Below, in pieces: positions 27,207 through 38,302 of a stretch of 64,000 nt of DNA (the first letter of the stretch is position 1; the number at the start of each line of letters is the position of its first letter). Under the pieces are notes generated by a model. That model saw only the letters and a list, made by a program, of their open reading frames with translations. It had not been told where the DNA came from and searched no databases. Position numbers and translations under genes: made by a program. The stretch is from Streptococcus sanguinis (GTDB lineage Bacteria; Bacillota; Bacilli; Lactobacillales; Streptococcaceae), in contig NZ_JAKUVC010000002.1 of NCBI RefSeq assembly GCF_026781265.1, positions 558,001 through 622,000 of the forward strand. The letters are read 5' to 3'.

Positions 27207-28551
27207 GCTGACCTCCTAGTACGCTTTGGAGAGTCTCCTGATAAAGACTGACGGGCACATCGTTGGCATGCCGGCCTTGAGCTTGCAAGGCTGACCGCAT
27301 CTGCTCGACACCAGATAAGGCTTCTTCCAAAGTTGCTGCCAACTGAGCAGGCTGGCTGCTGTCAAAAATATGCTGCTGGGCAATGTAGTGCCTGTCATGC
27401 AGGGTCTGCTCAAAGCCTAGGATCAAGAGATTGTTCTCAAAAGCCTTGCGTACTGCCTGCAGAACCTGTCCGCCGTGATTGATATCCAGATAGATGTCTG
27501 ATTCCAAGTAGAGCTGCTCAATTTGCTTGAGACTGGCATTTTGATAAAGAACGACATTCTTATAGGACAGCATAGACAAGAGCTTGGGCGACATTTCCGT
27601 GAGAGCTGCAATGCGAAAGACTAGCTGCGGCAGGGACTGAACCAAGGTCTCTAAGCCTTCAATCTGATCCGAATGGGTCAGGATTAAGGCATCTTTTCTC
27701 AAGTAGTTGTCCCGCTTGAAATCATAATGATAGCCCAGATGCAGGAACTTCTGCTGCTGGTCAGTCGCTGCCAGACTCTTGGCCTTTTCATAAGTTGCTA
27801 AATCTGGAATGACAATAGTCTGCGCCCGGAGCTGACTGCTTTCCAGAATCAGCAGCATATTACCTGGCAGCTCGTCATACAGAGGCTCCTGCCAGAAGAG
27901 AATGTCCTGCCCAGCTCGGCCTGTCAAACTGTGGGAAACCAGGAAAGAATAAGCCAGCGAATTAAAGAGAATGTGATCCAAGTCAAATTCTAGCCGCTCC
28001 AAGAAGAAACAGATAAAATCCACTCGGCTTTTAAAAATTCGCAAGGGCTCTTGCTCCAGTGTCAGGATGATGTCACCAGTGGCATGATTTTCCACGATAC
28101 GCTCCTGCCCGTCTGTGCTGTAATAGGTTGTGTTGAAAGCCTCCTGGCCTGATTTATAGGCTGTTTTGGCAAAGCAGTGGCCTCGCTTATTATAGCGCTC
28201 ACTCAGTCGCAGCTGGCCTTTTTTATCCAGCCAATCCACCTGTTTGACCAAGCGCCCCTTGGCCTGACTTGCATAGTGAATCCGTGCTCTTTCTTCTCCC
28301 ATGTCACTGACACGCGCCGACTGGTGGTCGCCTGTGATTTCCCAGAAAGGGGGCACTGGCACTTGATTGAAAAAGAGTGGGTGGTCTACTCCCTCTTCAT
28401 CCCCTAAAAAATAAGTATAGGGGGAGATCATGTCGTCCGGCAGAAAGCCATTAGCCTCAATGACAATGGTCGGACAGTCATAGCCAGCTGCAAGGAGGGA
28501 ATCATGCAGATCCTGGGTTTCCTGATTGTAATAATCAAAGAGCTGAATCAT
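27199..28551 (-). CDS. gtfB: accessory Sec glycosyltransferase-stabilising protein GtfB
   Basis: This 450-residue partner of GtfA forms a GtfA-GtfB O-GlcNAc transferase that glycosylates serines of the SRR adhesin in the cytoplasm; GtfB recognises the acceptor. The N-terminal half holds the beta-rich GtfB segment. The C-terminal half (about 288-420) contains LTHSDQIEGLETLVQSLP, FRIAALTEM, and IYLDINHGGQ, a module that recurs twice in the Gly protein of the same operon. It overlaps gtfA by 17 nt and asp4 by 8 nt. Confidence 0.92.
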   Translation of the reverse strand: MIQLFDYYNQETQDLHDSLLAAGYDCPTIVIEANGFLPDDMISPYTYFLGDEEGVDHPLFFNQVPVPPFWEITGDHQSARVSDMGEERARIHYASQAKGRLVKQVDWLDKKGQLRLSERYNKRGHCFAKTAYKSGQEAFNTTYYSTDGQERIVENHATGDIILTLEQEPLRIFKSRVDFICFFLERLEFDLDHILFNSLAYSFLVSHSLTGRAGQDILFWQEPLYDELPGNMLLILESSQLRAQTIVIPDLATYEKAKSLAATDQQQKFLHLGYHYDFKRDNYLRKDALILTHSDQIEGLETLVQSLPQLVFRIAALTEMSPKLLSMLSYKNVVLYQNASLKQIEQLYLESDIYLDINHGGQVLQAVRKAFENNLLILGFEQTLHDRHYIAQQHIFDSSQPAQLAATLEEALSGVEQMRSALQAQGRHANDVPVSLYQETLQSVLGGQHG

Positions 28552-30055
28552 CTCTGACCTCCTTTAAAAGCTGGGACCAAGCCGCTTCAACTCGGTTGGT
28601 CAAATAATTCTCGGCCACTTGATAAGAGTGTTGGCTCATCTCCTGCTGGCGTCCTTGGCTAAAGAGAGCTACTATTTTCTCCACAAAAGCAGCAATAATC
28701 TGGTCCTCGACCTGATTGGAACTGACCGGCAGCAGATAGCCATTTTTACCATCATCGATAAAAGTCTGATTGCCATAGCGGACATCAAAGCCGATGAGAG
28801 GCAGACCCGAGCCAACTGCTTCCATGAGAGTCAGACCAAAGCCTTCACTGGTCGAAGCCGTCAGATAAAGCTCATAGCCTGCATAAATCTGACTCAGATC
28901 CGCATGCCCTTTGAGCCGAATGTAGTCCTGAGCTCCTGCTTCTTCAATCCTGCGACGCAGCTTTTCCTCTTCGCCCCCCTTGCCATAAATATCCAGAGTC
29001 AGCTCAGGCAGCTGGGCATGGGCTTGAACAGTCGCTGCCACTAGCCAGTCGATATGCTTTTCTGTAGCTAGACGCGAAGCCGTAATCATAGAAAAAGGCT
29101 TGCGAGGCTCTTTGGGATAAGTCAATTGGTCCAGACTCCCTACCGGTATGGTGACAATCTTGGGCTGCTTGTCCGAGTAATGCTGGAACTGCTGCTCTAG
29201 AATCGTTCTCTGAGCCTCAGTTGCTACGATGAAAAAGTCCACCTTGTCAGCATTGGTAAACTGGTAGTCATAGAAATTGTTCCAGAGAATGTAGTCGTCA
29301 CTGCTGGCATTTTCACTGAAATGCTCCGCATGGACCACTACTCCCAGCTTAGCCTTCTGGCTCTCTTCAAAGACAACCTGACCAATCCCTGTCTCCCTAT
29401 CCAAGATGACCACATCATCCGCCTGCAGCTGCAAACATTGGAGGAAATATCGGACCAGCTCAGCCTTGGAATAGAAAATCCGATCTGGAAAGCGATAGAG
29501 CTCTTCCTGACCATCCTCTATCAGCATGTCATAGGCCACACTGCCGTCTTCATGGTAAAAACGGCGCTGGTAGAGAGTTGCGGCGTCATTGTGGGGTGCG
29601 AAGTATTCACTAGCATAACGGACATAGGAGAAATAATCCTTGCGAATCAATCTCCCCCGCGAGACATACTCTACATGCTCGACAAAGTCCTGATCTTCCT
29701 GCCGCAGATAGCAAGTGATAAACTGATCATCCTGCGGGTAGAAATAGCGGACAATCTTGCATTCCTTCTCAGAGCGTTCCGGCTGACCTGCGACTTGAGC
29801 CAGCACCTGATCCAGCGTAACCGTCGTCGGTGCAATCTTGATATCAGTAAAATAGTTATAAAGCCAGATAACTTCCTCATCCAGAAAACCAATATTTTCC
29901 GCCAGATGCTGGATATTATCCGCTAAAATCATATCCATAAAGATAAACTTAGCCGGCTGCTGGATTCTGCGCAGAAGCTGGGCTCGATAAGCTTGGGCGT
30001 ATTCTACACCGCTGCTGGCCCAGCCGATGCCTAAGTTAATGTTATATACTGTCAT
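28535..30055 (-). CDS. gtfA: accessory Sec glycosyltransferase GtfA
   Basis: This 506-residue GT-B fold glycosyltransferase (GT4) adds the first sugar, GlcNAc, to Ser/Thr of the SRR preprotein. The N-terminal start MTVYNINLGIGWASSGVEYAQ is typical of GtfA; a beta-rich extension follows (about 90-210). The C-terminal donor domain has ASRLATEKHIDWLVAA, the nucleotide-binding GKGGEEE, and the EX7E motif in SEGFGLTLMEAVGSGLPLIG. It works only in complex with GtfB. It lies between secA2 (12 nt upstream) and gtfB in the standard order. Confidence 0.95.
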   Translation of the reverse strand: MTVYNINLGIGWASSGVEYAQAYRAQLLRRIQQPAKFIFMDMILADNIQHLAENIGFLDEEVIWLYNYFTDIKIAPTTVTLDQVLAQVAGQPERSEKECKIVRYFYPQDDQFITCYLRQEDQDFVEHVEYVSRGRLIRKDYFSYVRYASEYFAPHNDAATLYQRRFYHEDGSVAYDMLIEDGQEELYRFPDRIFYSKAELVRYFLQCLQLQADDVVILDRETGIGQVVFEESQKAKLGVVVHAEHFSENASSDDYILWNNFYDYQFTNADKVDFFIVATEAQRTILEQQFQHYSDKQPKIVTIPVGSLDQLTYPKEPRKPFSMITASRLATEKHIDWLVAATVQAHAQLPELTLDIYGKGGEEEKLRRRIEEAGAQDYIRLKGHADLSQIYAGYELYLTASTSEGFGLTLMEAVGSGLPLIGFDVRYGNQTFIDDGKNGYLLPVSSNQVEDQIIAAFVEKIVALFSQGRQQEMSQHSYQVAENYLTNRVEAAWSQLLKEVRDDSAL

Positions 30056-30067
30056 ATTCTCCTCGTC

Positions 30068-32449
30068 TTACGGGAAGTACATGATGACTTCTCCTTTAGG
30101 GTTGAGTGCCAATTCACTCATCAAAAGATTCTTGACAATCTGCTGTTTCATGCGCTCCTTCATATATTCAAAGCCATCGTAAGCCTCTTGGTAGTATTCT
30201 ACCAGAGGATTTTTCATAGAGAAATGCTGACCGCTCAAAGCTGTCTTGAGTTGCTGCAGATAGTCCACCTGCTCGACCCAGTTCTCATCAATAGCCTTGA
30301 GAACGGACACCCGCTGAAAATGGGTAAAGAGCTTGTCAGACTTTAGATAGGCTTTCTTTGCCTGCAGCTCCTGCTCGGCAATATCCTGCAAGAGCTCTGC
30401 GATTTTCTCCGGCGAATAAATATCGAAATCATAAGGAATGCGCTCAGCATGATAGCTGAAATGGTCTAAGATAAAGCGATAGAGGTCAGCCCGCGTATCA
30501 TAGGACCGCTCATAGGCCGCCTGATGAATGACCTGACTGAGGACACGGTTGATTTCTTCGTCAATTCGCTCCTCAGCTTGAATCAAGCGATTGCGCTCAG
30601 CATAGGTAATCTCCCGCTGAATCTTCATGCACTGGGCATATTCCAGCGTCATCCGGCGGGACATCTTGGCGCTGCTTTCGCTGGCTCTCTGGGCCTTAGC
30701 CACTAAGCTTCTGAAACGGCGCTGTCCCAGCTGGACTGGATGCTGCTGAACTTCTTCGGTTGAGTAGTTCTTGTAGAACTTTTTGAGCCAGTCTGGCCCC
30801 CACTTCCTGAGCAGGTCATCCTCTAGCGAGATGAAGAACTTACTAATCCCCGGATCACCTTGACGGCCTGAACGGCCACGAATCTGTAGGTCAATCCGCT
30901 GGTTCTCCATCCGCTCAGTGCCAATCACCACGAGACCACCCAAATCTGCGACACCTGGCCCCAACTTTATATCCGTCCCGCGGCCGGCCATGGATGTAGC
31001 CACCGTCACCGCACCTTTCTGCCCAGACTCAGCGATGATTTGCGCCTCACGTGCCGCATTGTTGGCATTGAGCAGGTTGTGGGCGATGCCTTCTCTCAGC
31101 AGTAGGGAGGAGTAAATCTCTGACATCTCCACTGAGCCAGTAAAAATCAAGAGCGGATTGCCTTGGGCATGGTAGTGCTTGACCTCGTCCAGAGAATCAA
31201 AGACTTTTTCTGGCAGGGTCTGGTAAAGCTGGTCTGGTAAATCCTGCCGAATAACTGGCTGGTTGGTCGGGATCTTGATGACAGACATGGAGTAAGTTTC
31301 CATAAACTCGCTCTCCACCACCTTGCCGGTTCCAGTCATACCAGAGATTTTCCGGAAGAGCCGGAAGAGATTCTGATAGGTAATGGAAGCCATGGCTCGC
31401 GTTTCCTCTGTCAGCTTGACATGCTCCTTGGCCTCAATGGCCTGGTGCTGACCTCCCTGAAGCCGGGTCATTTCCAGCAGACGGCCGGTTGAGCGATCCA
31501 AAAGTACGACTTCAGCTTCTTTCTCACCCTGGCGGACAACGTAGTCCTTGTCCTTCTTGTAGAGCTTGTGGGCCCGCAAGGCTAGATTGAGGTGGCGGAC
31601 CAACTCTTGATTTTCCTTGGAAAAAAGATGCTCCAAGTCCAGAAAAGACTCCGCCGCCAGAATACCTTTCGATGTCAGCCAGACTTCATTCTTCTCGTCA
31701 TCATAGTGATAATCCTCGTCTTCTTTCAAAGTCGTAATGAAGGTATCCATGATGGCATAGAAATTAGACTGGACTCGAGGGGCACCAGAGATAACCAAAG
31801 GCACCTGAGCACTGTCCAAGAGGATGGAGTCAATCTCGTCTATGATGACATAGTTGAAAGGACTAAGATATTGGCTGTCCTTATTCTCTGCTAGATTTTC
31901 AATCAGATAGTCAAAGCCCAAGGCACTATTGGTCGTATAGACAATATCCGCCTGGTAAATCAGCCGCTTCTGCTTGGGAGTCAAATTTTCAGTCTCATCA
32001 GCTACTACCGCTGCCTCAATAGTCAGCCCCAGAAAACGATAGACCTGTCCCATTTCCTGAGCATCCCGCAGAGCCAGATAGGTATTGGTGGTCACCAGCA
32101 TAGCTCCTTGACCAGACAGGGCATTGAGATAGAGCGGCATGGTAGCCGTCAGAGTCTTGCCCTCTCCCGTAGCCATCTCAGCGACATTGCCCTCATGAAG
32201 AACAATCGCCCCCATGACCTGCACATCGTAGGGAAACATGCCCAGTACCCGCTTGTCTGCTTCCCGCACCACGGCATAAGCTTCCGGCAACAAGTCGTCT
32301 AAGGTCTCGCCTGCAGCCAATCTCTCTTTAAATTCCTGGGTTTTCTTTCGCAGGTCAGCGTCTGACAAGCCAGCTATTTCTGACTCAAAGCTCTTGACTT
32401 TCGCTAAGATTTTCTTTAAGCGCTGAATTTGAAAATGATTTTTAATCAT
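30068..32449 (-). CDS. secA2: accessory Sec translocase ATPase SecA2
   Basis: This 793-residue SecA paralogue is shorter than housekeeping SecA (about 840) and lacks its C-terminal zinc-binding tail. Motifs include Walker [33 protein letters not shown] (Walker B), [24 protein letters not shown], and [13 protein letters not shown]. It drives export of the glycosylated SRR adhesin through SecY2 with the Asp1-3 complex. Its start overlaps the asp3 stop by 8 nt. Confidence 0.96.
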   Translation of the reverse strand: MIKNHFQIQRLKKILAKVKSFESEIAGLSDADLRKKTQEFKERLAAGETLDDLLPEAYAVVREADKRVLGMFPYDVQVMGAIVLHEGNVAEMATGEGKTLTATMPLYLNALSGQGAMLVTTNTYLALRDAQEMGQVYRFLGLTIEAAVVADETENLTPKQKRLIYQADIVYTTNSALGFDYLIENLAENKDSQYLSPFNYVIIDEIDSILLDSAQVPLVISGAPRVQSNFYAIMDTFITTLKEDEDYHYDDEKNEVWLTSKGILAAESFLDLEHLFSKENQELVRHLNLALRAHKLYKKDKDYVVRQGEKEAEVVLLDRSTGRLLEMTRLQGGQHQAIEAKEHVKLTEETRAMASITYQNLFRLFRKISGMTGTGKVVESEFMETYSMSVIKIPTNQPVIRQDLPDQLYQTLPEKVFDSLDEVKHYHAQGNPLLIFTGSVEMSEIYSSLLLREGIAHNLLNANNAAREAQIIAESGQKGAVTVATSMAGRGTDIKLGPGVADLGGLVVIGTERMENQRIDLQIRGRSGRQGDPGISKFFISLEDDLLRKWGPDWLKKFYKNYSTEEVQQHPVQLGQRRFRSLVAKAQRASESSAKMSRRMTLEYAQCMKIQREITYAERNRLIQAEERIDEEINRVLSQVIHQAAYERSYDTRADLYRFILDHFSYHAERIPYDFDIYSPEKIAELLQDIAEQELQAKKAYLKSDKLFTHFQRVSVLKAIDENWVEQVDYLQQLKTALSGQHFSMKNPLVEYYQEAYDGFEYMKERMKQQIVKNLLMSELALNPKGEVIMYFP

Positions 32450-32921
32450 CAGACTCCTCTATGATTTGGTCAATGTTTAGGCAATGAAACTCTAAGGACT
32501 CAACTCCTGCACTCAGCAGCTGAACCTTATAGCTATAGGCTTCCTTTGGGTAGGTAAAGATCATACTCTCCGAGCGCTCCACTTGATTGCTGATTTCTTT
32601 ATCATAGCGGTCAAAGAAGATGATTTTCAGAAAGACGCTGGCTTCAGGATAGGTGGTCATATCTCTAGACAGGCAATAGCGAGCTCCCTTTTTGAGCAAG
32701 GGGAGAGCAGGCACCTGCCGGTCTCGTTGATAGTTCCATTTGGAAGACCACTCATGAATGGTCTGGCCAGAAGCCATTAGTTTATTTTCAAAAAATATAT
32801 GTGAAGGGGAATGAATAATAAGGGTAGTGCCATAAAGATAGGTAAAGTCAGTCATTTTACCAGCTGCCGAAACCCCTCTCAGCTCTCCCCAGTAAATGCC
32901 CTTTCTTTTTTGAATGTTCAT
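32442..32921 (-). CDS. asp3: accessory Sec protein Asp3
   Basis: About 159 residues from the ATG at 32921 ([16 protein letters not shown]), which overlaps the asp2 stop in an ATGA arrangement; a longer in-frame start at 32975 lies deep inside asp2 and is less likely. Asp3 has a carbohydrate-binding-module-like beta fold and forms a complex with Asp1 and Asp2 that binds SecA2 and unfolded SRR preprotein. The visible sequence is a soluble, mostly beta protein with no signal peptide. Confidence 0.92.
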   Translation of the reverse strand: MNIQKRKGIYWGELRGVSAAGKMTDFTYLYGTTLIIHSPSHIFFENKLMASGQTIHEWSSKWNYQRDRQVPALPLLKKGARYCLSRDMTTYPEASVFLKIIFFDRYDKEISNQVERSESMIFTYPKEAYSYKVQLLSAGVESLEFHCLNIDQIIEESDD

Positions 32922-34447
32922 TTCTTTCTCCCAAATTCCTTTTCCAATATCATTCGATAGTAATTCATAAACCAAGACACAGACACAGCTAAGTCGTCAT
33001 TATGGCGTCCAGGGACACCTCTGCTAATCAGTTTGGCCTCAGTCAGATGAAGAGCCGCTACTAGGTCCTCATAGGCCGTCGGATCATAGTCTTCTTCTTT
33101 CATATATGCGATACCAAAGGTCGTCCGACTGAAATCAGCTTTCTCAAACTTACGCCAGTAGCGTTGATTCAGTTCTTCTACATGTTCCTGATCTTTGCCA
33201 CCCGTGTGACGGTGAAGGACATCTAGAGCCGTCGGAAAGACCTCGGGCAGGCGTAAACGACCACGTTGGGCAATAGTGCCTAGATTTCCCAAGGGCTTGG
33301 ACAAAACGATAGCCCGCGGACGAAACTCCGATCCGTAATAAACCGCACCGTAGGTCCCCATTGACATGCCTGATAAAGTCAAATCACGCTCGGTAAAGCC
33401 CAGAAAGTCCAAATGCTCTTGGATAATCTTATGAATACTGCTCTCCAGCTCTTGGCTGCCCAGATAAAACATACCGCCATCCACGCGCGGATCTGAAAAC
33501 AAGAGAAAAGGACAGCCCAAACTGCGCATCATTCCGAAGCCCTCAAAGCCTTCCGCCCGACGGTAACCAGAGAAATAAACAGCCAAAGGCGGCTTCAAAT
33601 CTCCTGGATAAAAGAAGTAATTAATCTCCTGACGGTGGCTATCGCGAAAAATCTTCCCACCCAGAACATACTTGCCAAACTCAAAGCGGGTCAGGCGCTG
33701 ATGCATAGCACCGACCTGAATCCGTCCCTCACCTCTAGCCTCCAGACTGACGCCCAGATAAGAAGTAAAGTCATTGTCCAGAACCATGGATTCCCGCATG
33801 TCCTCTTCTGCGAAAATAGTCTCGCGAGCAATATCCGCAGTCGAGCCTTCCTGGATATTATAGAGGCGCAGCCGCAGCTCACAGTTGCCTGACTTTTCAT
33901 ATTCAAGCCAAAGTTCAACTGGATTGAACTTGTTGGCAATAATATTGTATTTCCAAGACAGGATTGGCTGAAAGTCCTGACCAAAGTCACCTTCCAGCTC
34001 TAGATTTTCATAGCCATTGTAGCAAATCTTACCCCGAAATCCAGAGCTGACCACCATATCGAGTGGAGTCATCTTATCCCCATACTGGCCGGAAAAGAGA
34101 GCCTTGGACAGCTTGCGGATCAGGTCAGCTCGATCGCTCATATCCGTTGGCTGAGCACAGTGACGCTTGAGGAAGTACTCAATATCCGCTTCCTGGGTTT
34201 CCTGTTCCTGATCATAGAAAACTGTATAAGGGATAATTTGGGGCTCAATCATAAACAAATCTGGGATCCGACGCAGGTCGTCCACCAGAATCGCATCAAA
34301 CTTGCCAATCTTATCCATCTCCATGACCTTTTTGATAGCTAGATTGGAGTTAGGAAAGAAATAATACCAGGCCATATTGTCTGGAATAGCAAGCTCCTTG
34401 CTCCAATCGCTTGAGCCAATCTGTAAGATTTTCAGCTTATTTTGCAT
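32918..34447 (-). CDS. asp2: accessory Sec protein Asp2 (acyltransferase-like)
   Basis: About 509 residues from the ATG at 34447 (MQNKLKILQIGSSDWS); the start is within the end of asp1, giving coupled translation. The C-terminal half has an alpha/beta-hydrolase fold with nucleophile elbow SGMSMGTYGA, placing Ser at residue 362. The same residue number is the catalytic Ser of S. gordonii Asp2 as I recall. Asp2 O-acetylates GlcNAc on the adhesin during export, linking modification with transport. Asp1-3 also target the substrate to SecA2. Confidence 0.94.
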   Translation of the reverse strand: MQNKLKILQIGSSDWSKELAIPDNMAWYYFFPNSNLAIKKVMEMDKIGKFDAILVDDLRRIPDLFMIEPQIIPYTVFYDQEQETQEADIEYFLKRHCAQPTDMSDRADLIRKLSKALFSGQYGDKMTPLDMVVSSGFRGKICYNGYENLELEGDFGQDFQPILSWKYNIIANKFNPVELWLEYEKSGNCELRLRLYNIQEGSTADIARETIFAEEDMRESMVLDNDFTSYLGVSLEARGEGRIQVGAMHQRLTRFEFGKYVLGGKIFRDSHRQEINYFFYPGDLKPPLAVYFSGYRRAEGFEGFGMMRSLGCPFLLFSDPRVDGGMFYLGSQELESSIHKIIQEHLDFLGFTERDLTLSGMSMGTYGAVYYGSEFRPRAIVLSKPLGNLGTIAQRGRLRLPEVFPTALDVLHRHTGGKDQEHVEELNQRYWRKFEKADFSRTTFGIAYMKEEDYDPTAYEDLVAALHLTEAKLISRGVPGRHNDDLAVSVSWFMNYYRMILEKEFGRKK

Positions 34448-36017
34448 CTTCAGTCTCCTTGAGCCACTGCTCCCAACGACCAATCAGCTCCAGCCCTGTA
34501 TTATGATGAATTTTTTCGATAGAGTATATCAAGGCCTGGTTCCAATTTTTCAAACCTTCCAAATAATAGTCTACAGCAGTCGGTAGATCAGAGATAGAGT
34601 CCAAGATATAGCCATTTTGCAGATGGGTCACATAGTCCGAGCCCACCAGATTGATTTGCGGAATCCCGGCAGAAATCCCAGCAATCTGTGTATAGAGATT
34701 AGGTTGCTCACTCAGGTCAATGATTAACCGCGTATCGTCCAGCTCCTGAATCAAGCTAAGCTCATCCGTGATATTCTTAATGGTGAAACGGAGGTCCTGC
34801 TCCTGATTTTCCAGCAGGGCATTCTCAGCCTGCTCACTGCGCCGGTAGTTCTTGACAAATTCATACCGATTCAGATATTCATCAATAACCTCCTGCACCT
34901 TGTTCTCCACCTTTTGGATTCCTTCCTGCCAGGCATTGTAAACACCGATAGTCAGCTCTGTATCCGGATGCTTGGCCACATAGTGGAGAACCTTGAAGAT
35001 GGCATAGTCATTAAGCCCTTCTTCCAGATTAATCTGATAAAAAATCTTGGATTCACGACGACGCTGGCTCTTGCCCAGCTGCAAACGAGTATCAAAAGGC
35101 GACAGGTAATGCACCTTCTGAGCCTGCCCAGGCAGGTAACGCTGAATCGCCTTCTTGAAATCCATACGATCAGTCAAGACTAGATCTGCCTGCTGCAAAT
35201 CCGCCTCCAGAGCCTGACAGTCTACTGCATGATTGCGCTCGTGGAAAAAGCTGAGAATGACTTGAACTTGCTGGGGCAATAAGCGCAAAATGGCTTGAGT
35301 GTATAAGGGATGCGTTGCTAGGACAAACCGGCTGTCCGCTCCTGCATTGCGCTCGATATAGTGTCCCAATTTCTCCAAAATCAAGTCCGGCATCCGCTCA
35401 TACTCCAGCTTATCAAAGTCCAGTAAGTAAGCAGGGTTGACCTCTACCCGACTGTCGTCAGGCTTCAGATGCTCACGAATCCGCCAGTCACCATCCGGCT
35501 GCAGGTATTCCTGATAAAGGGGCTGCCCCTCTTCATAATAGGTGATACTGGAGACAAAGCCCCGATCATCAAAGATATAAAACTTCTCCAGCTGGTCATC
35601 CTTGAAAAACTTGATAAAGCTGATAAAGCCTTCTACTCCAAACTCGACATGGGCATAGAGTTGGCCCTGCCTGCGAACCATGATTAGAAAGGGCGTATAG
35701 ACAAACTCGCAGTCTGGCTCCCAGTCCAGATCCTTGATTTGCAAGACCTGCATTTCTTTAGACTGGATTCCCTGAATCTCATCAAAGACCGAGTAATAGT
35801 CCGTCTCAAAAATATCCTGCCGATGCAAGAGGTAGCGGGCATGCGGCATATAGGCTGGCAAAAGCAGCTGGACTGGCAAATTTTCACTTTGAAAAATCCG
35901 AATCTGATGAATCGAGTCATCAAACTCCAGTCGCTGCATGGAGCGATACCAAGGGACAATATCCCGGTGCCAAACCCGATCCCCACTGCCACTCCATGAA
36001 GGAATAAAGTAATACAT
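34437..36017 (-). CDS. asp1: accessory Sec protein Asp1 (GT-B-like)
   Basis: This 526-residue protein begins MYYFIPSWSGSGDRVWHRDIVPWYRSM, typical of Asp1, and has a GtfA-like GT-B fold without sugar-transfer motifs; its C-terminal part (SEQPNLYTQIAGISAGIPQIN) resembles the pseudo-donor domain. It scaffolds Asp2 and Asp3 and binds substrate. It lies 8 nt after secY2 and overlaps asp2 by 11 nt. Confidence 0.94.
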   Translation of the reverse strand: MYYFIPSWSGSGDRVWHRDIVPWYRSMQRLEFDDSIHQIRIFQSENLPVQLLLPAYMPHARYLLHRQDIFETDYYSVFDEIQGIQSKEMQVLQIKDLDWEPDCEFVYTPFLIMVRRQGQLYAHVEFGVEGFISFIKFFKDDQLEKFYIFDDRGFVSSITYYEEGQPLYQEYLQPDGDWRIREHLKPDDSRVEVNPAYLLDFDKLEYERMPDLILEKLGHYIERNAGADSRFVLATHPLYTQAILRLLPQQVQVILSFFHERNHAVDCQALEADLQQADLVLTDRMDFKKAIQRYLPGQAQKVHYLSPFDTRLQLGKSQRRRESKIFYQINLEEGLNDYAIFKVLHYVAKHPDTELTIGVYNAWQEGIQKVENKVQEVIDEYLNRYEFVKNYRRSEQAENALLENQEQDLRFTIKNITDELSLIQELDDTRLIIDLSEQPNLYTQIAGISAGIPQINLVGSDYVTHLQNGYILDSISDLPTAVDYYLEGLKNWNQALIYSIEKIHHNTGLELIGRWEQWLKETEDAK

Positions 36018-36025
36018 AATTTCTC

Positions 36026-37249
36026 CTACAACAATGAACGATAACGGTCATTCAGCGTCAAGGCCTCCACCTCGTTCTTAATAGAAAAGACCATTCCGAT
36101 AAAAATCATAAAAATCCCCGGAATCATACTGAGCCGCAGATAGCGAATGTCCAGAAGCACCACCATCATAGGCAGGCCAGAAATCAGGATAAGATAGAAA
36201 GCCCCCACTAGTGCAAAATAGGTCACCAAACCATTGATATACCGGCGGGTTGCTCCTCCCGGATAAACATTTTCAATATACTCTCCACTCTTTTGCATCC
36301 GTTCAGCAATCTGGTCGCCACTGATATTGATAAAGGCGAAGGCCAGTGCCAAGATGAAAATAGTCAGCAGATAGAGGATAAACCAAGCTGGACTTCCCAT
36401 AGACAACGCTTCTATCCACTGCTCAATCAACTGGTTTTCCGGCTGGAGAAAGTGGATAATCAAAAGGAAATACTGGGGAATGCTGACCAAGGTCATAGCG
36501 TACATAATCGGCATCCCACCAGCAGGATTCAGACGAATATCCAGATAAGAGTATTTCTTGAAACGGTTATGGATATTGATCTTATTGACTGGAATTCGGT
36601 ACTTAGACCGTTCAACTGTAACAGCCAGATAGAGAAAGACTAGGCTGAAAACCAGCATCAAGGCCAGCCAAAGTGAAGAAATCTTCAGCTCCTGAATGGA
36701 GTTCCAAATATCCTGCGGAATGTAGGCAATCATGCTGGCCATGACAATCATGATGGAGCCGCCAAGTCCCATGGCAGCATTCAAATCCGTCAGCCAGATG
36801 AGAAAGTAAGTCCCAGCCATCAAGACCAAGGTATCTAAGACGATAATCGTAGTCATATCCACCCCACCTGCTTCTTGCAATGGCAGATTTAGGACCAACG
36901 CTACTGACTGAATCAAGGCAATGACCAAGGTCAGCAGCATCCGCCGCCTTTCCTGCACTTCCAGAGGGAGCTTACTCAAGCCTAGGCGCTTGGATACAGC
37001 AAACATCTGCCAGATCAGCATAGAGGACATCCAAGGAGACAAGCCGACAGAAAAAAGCGACATACTGCGCAGATTCCCCCCCATCAGGGCTGTCGCATAG
37101 TTCAAGGTCGTAGAGGTTCCGTCCATGGCAGCTGCCTTACTCATATCGACGAAAGGCAGGGTCAGCTTGGTTCCCAAGACATAGATAAATAAGAAAAATA
37201 AGGTCCACAGAAACTTCTTGATAATGACCGGTTTAAAAAATGACTTCAC
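36026..37249 (-). CDS. secY2: accessory Sec channel SecY2
   Basis: This 407-residue, ten-helix membrane protein of the SecY family forms the dedicated pore for the SRR adhesin. Recognisable segments are the N-terminal [29 protein letters not shown] (as in SecY GIMPYITASI), a plug and lateral-gate region near [16 protein letters not shown], and the C-terminal [20 protein letters not shown]. It is shorter than housekeeping SecY (about 436). The start ATG at 37249 follows an AGGAG site (plus-strand CTCCT). Confidence 0.95.
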   Translation of the reverse strand: MKSFFKPVIIKKFLWTLFFLFIYVLGTKLTLPFVDMSKAAAMDGTSTTLNYATALMGGNLRSMSLFSVGLSPWMSSMLIWQMFAVSKRLGLSKLPLEVQERRRMLLTLVIALIQSVALVLNLPLQEAGGVDMTTIIVLDTLVLMAGTYFLIWLTDLNAAMGLGGSIMIVMASMIAYIPQDIWNSIQELKISSLWLALMLVFSLVFLYLAVTVERSKYRIPVNKINIHNRFKKYSYLDIRLNPAGGMPIMYAMTLVSIPQYFLLIIHFLQPENQLIEQWIEALSMGSPAWFILYLLTIFILALAFAFINISGDQIAERMQKSGEYIENVYPGGATRRYINGLVTYFALVGAFYLILISGLPMMVVLLDIRYLRLSMIPGIFMIFIGMVFSIKNEVEALTLNDRYRSLL

Positions 37250-37281
37250 ACTGACTCCTCATGACGATGCTTAGAAAGCCA

Positions 37282-38286
37282 TTATGATAAAACTTCTATG
37301 ACCGCATCTACTAAGACTTTCTTGCTAAAATAACCTTCCTTGAGCAGGAAAGAGAACTTTCTAACCCGCTCGACCATAGCCTGATACTCCTCTTGACTCA
37401 GACTTTCTACAATCCGACTGGCTTCTTCCAGACTGTCTACGACATAGCCCAGACCGCGCTCGCGAATCAGCTCCGCATTGGACAGGTAAGAAGGGACGAT
37501 GACCGGAATCCCTGCCGCCAGATAAGTAGCTGACTTATGAGAGATGTTGAGCCTGTAGTATTCCGGCTCGTCTGCTGGATTTTCCTCAACGCCCCAGACC
37601 AGACCCAGACCGCCCTTGGAAAGCTCCAAGAGCAACTCCGGCCGGCTGACCCAGCCGCGATAGCTGACATTGGCCTCTGGATTTGACTCTTCTTCAGGCG
37701 AAAAAATCTCCAGCGGCGTAACATAAGACCAGTTGCTCAGATGCGGAAAACGCTCTACACTTCCTGCGAAATACAGCTTAGGCGCAAACTGAGGCTGGTG
37801 CAGGGGCAGATCATAGGGATGATCCCACATGCGCTGGACCAAAATCTTGTCCACATTCAACCCCTCTGCCAGAAGCTTGTCGCGCATCTGCTCAGAAGGC
37901 ACGATAACCACATCTGACTGATTATACATATCGATATACTCCGGCATCAGATAGTAATTTGACGGGAACATCAGTGGCGGTACATCATGGATAAAGGTAA
38001 CCAGCTTGGCCTGCAAAATCTTCAGCTTGCTGATAAAGGCCTGGTCAAACTCCCGGCCATTCCAAGTCGGCGACTGATAGATAACCACATCGCCATAGCC
38101 TACACTAGCCATGATACCGTCCAGACGCCGACTGAGCTCCGACTGGCTATCGCTGTAAATATCGTAAAAGTAAAAACTCAGTTCATTAAAGCCCAGCTGC
38201 TTGGCGAGCTTGGTCACATCATTCTGGGCAATCAAGGCCGTACTCTGGCCAGACATACCGTATAGGTTGGTAATATTAACTTTCAT
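37282..38286 (-). CDS. nss: glucosyltransferase Nss/Gtf3-type
   Basis: This 334-residue enzyme is called Nss in S. gordonii and Gtf3 in S. parasanguinis; it adds glucose to the GlcNAc put on the adhesin by GtfA/GtfB. It has a GT-B-like fold; visible motifs are GDVVIYQSPTWNG, TFIHDVPPLMFPSNYYL, the nucleotide-binding YRGWVSRPELLLELSKGGLGLVWG, and SHKSATYLAAGIPVIVPSYLSNAELI. It is 16 nt downstream of gly in the operon. The sugar is assigned from family knowledge. Confidence 0.9.
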   Translation of the reverse strand: MKVNITNLYGMSGQSTALIAQNDVTKLAKQLGFNELSFYFYDIYSDSQSELSRRLDGIMASVGYGDVVIYQSPTWNGREFDQAFISKLKILQAKLVTFIHDVPPLMFPSNYYLMPEYIDMYNQSDVVIVPSEQMRDKLLAEGLNVDKILVQRMWDHPYDLPLHQPQFAPKLYFAGSVERFPHLSNWSYVTPLEIFSPEEESNPEANVSYRGWVSRPELLLELSKGGLGLVWGVEENPADEPEYYRLNISHKSATYLAAGIPVIVPSYLSNAELIRERGLGYVVDSLEEASRIVESLSQEEYQAMVERVRKFSFLLKEGYFSKKVLVDAVIEVLS

Positions 38287-38302
38287 ATTCTTTTTCTAAT
38301 CT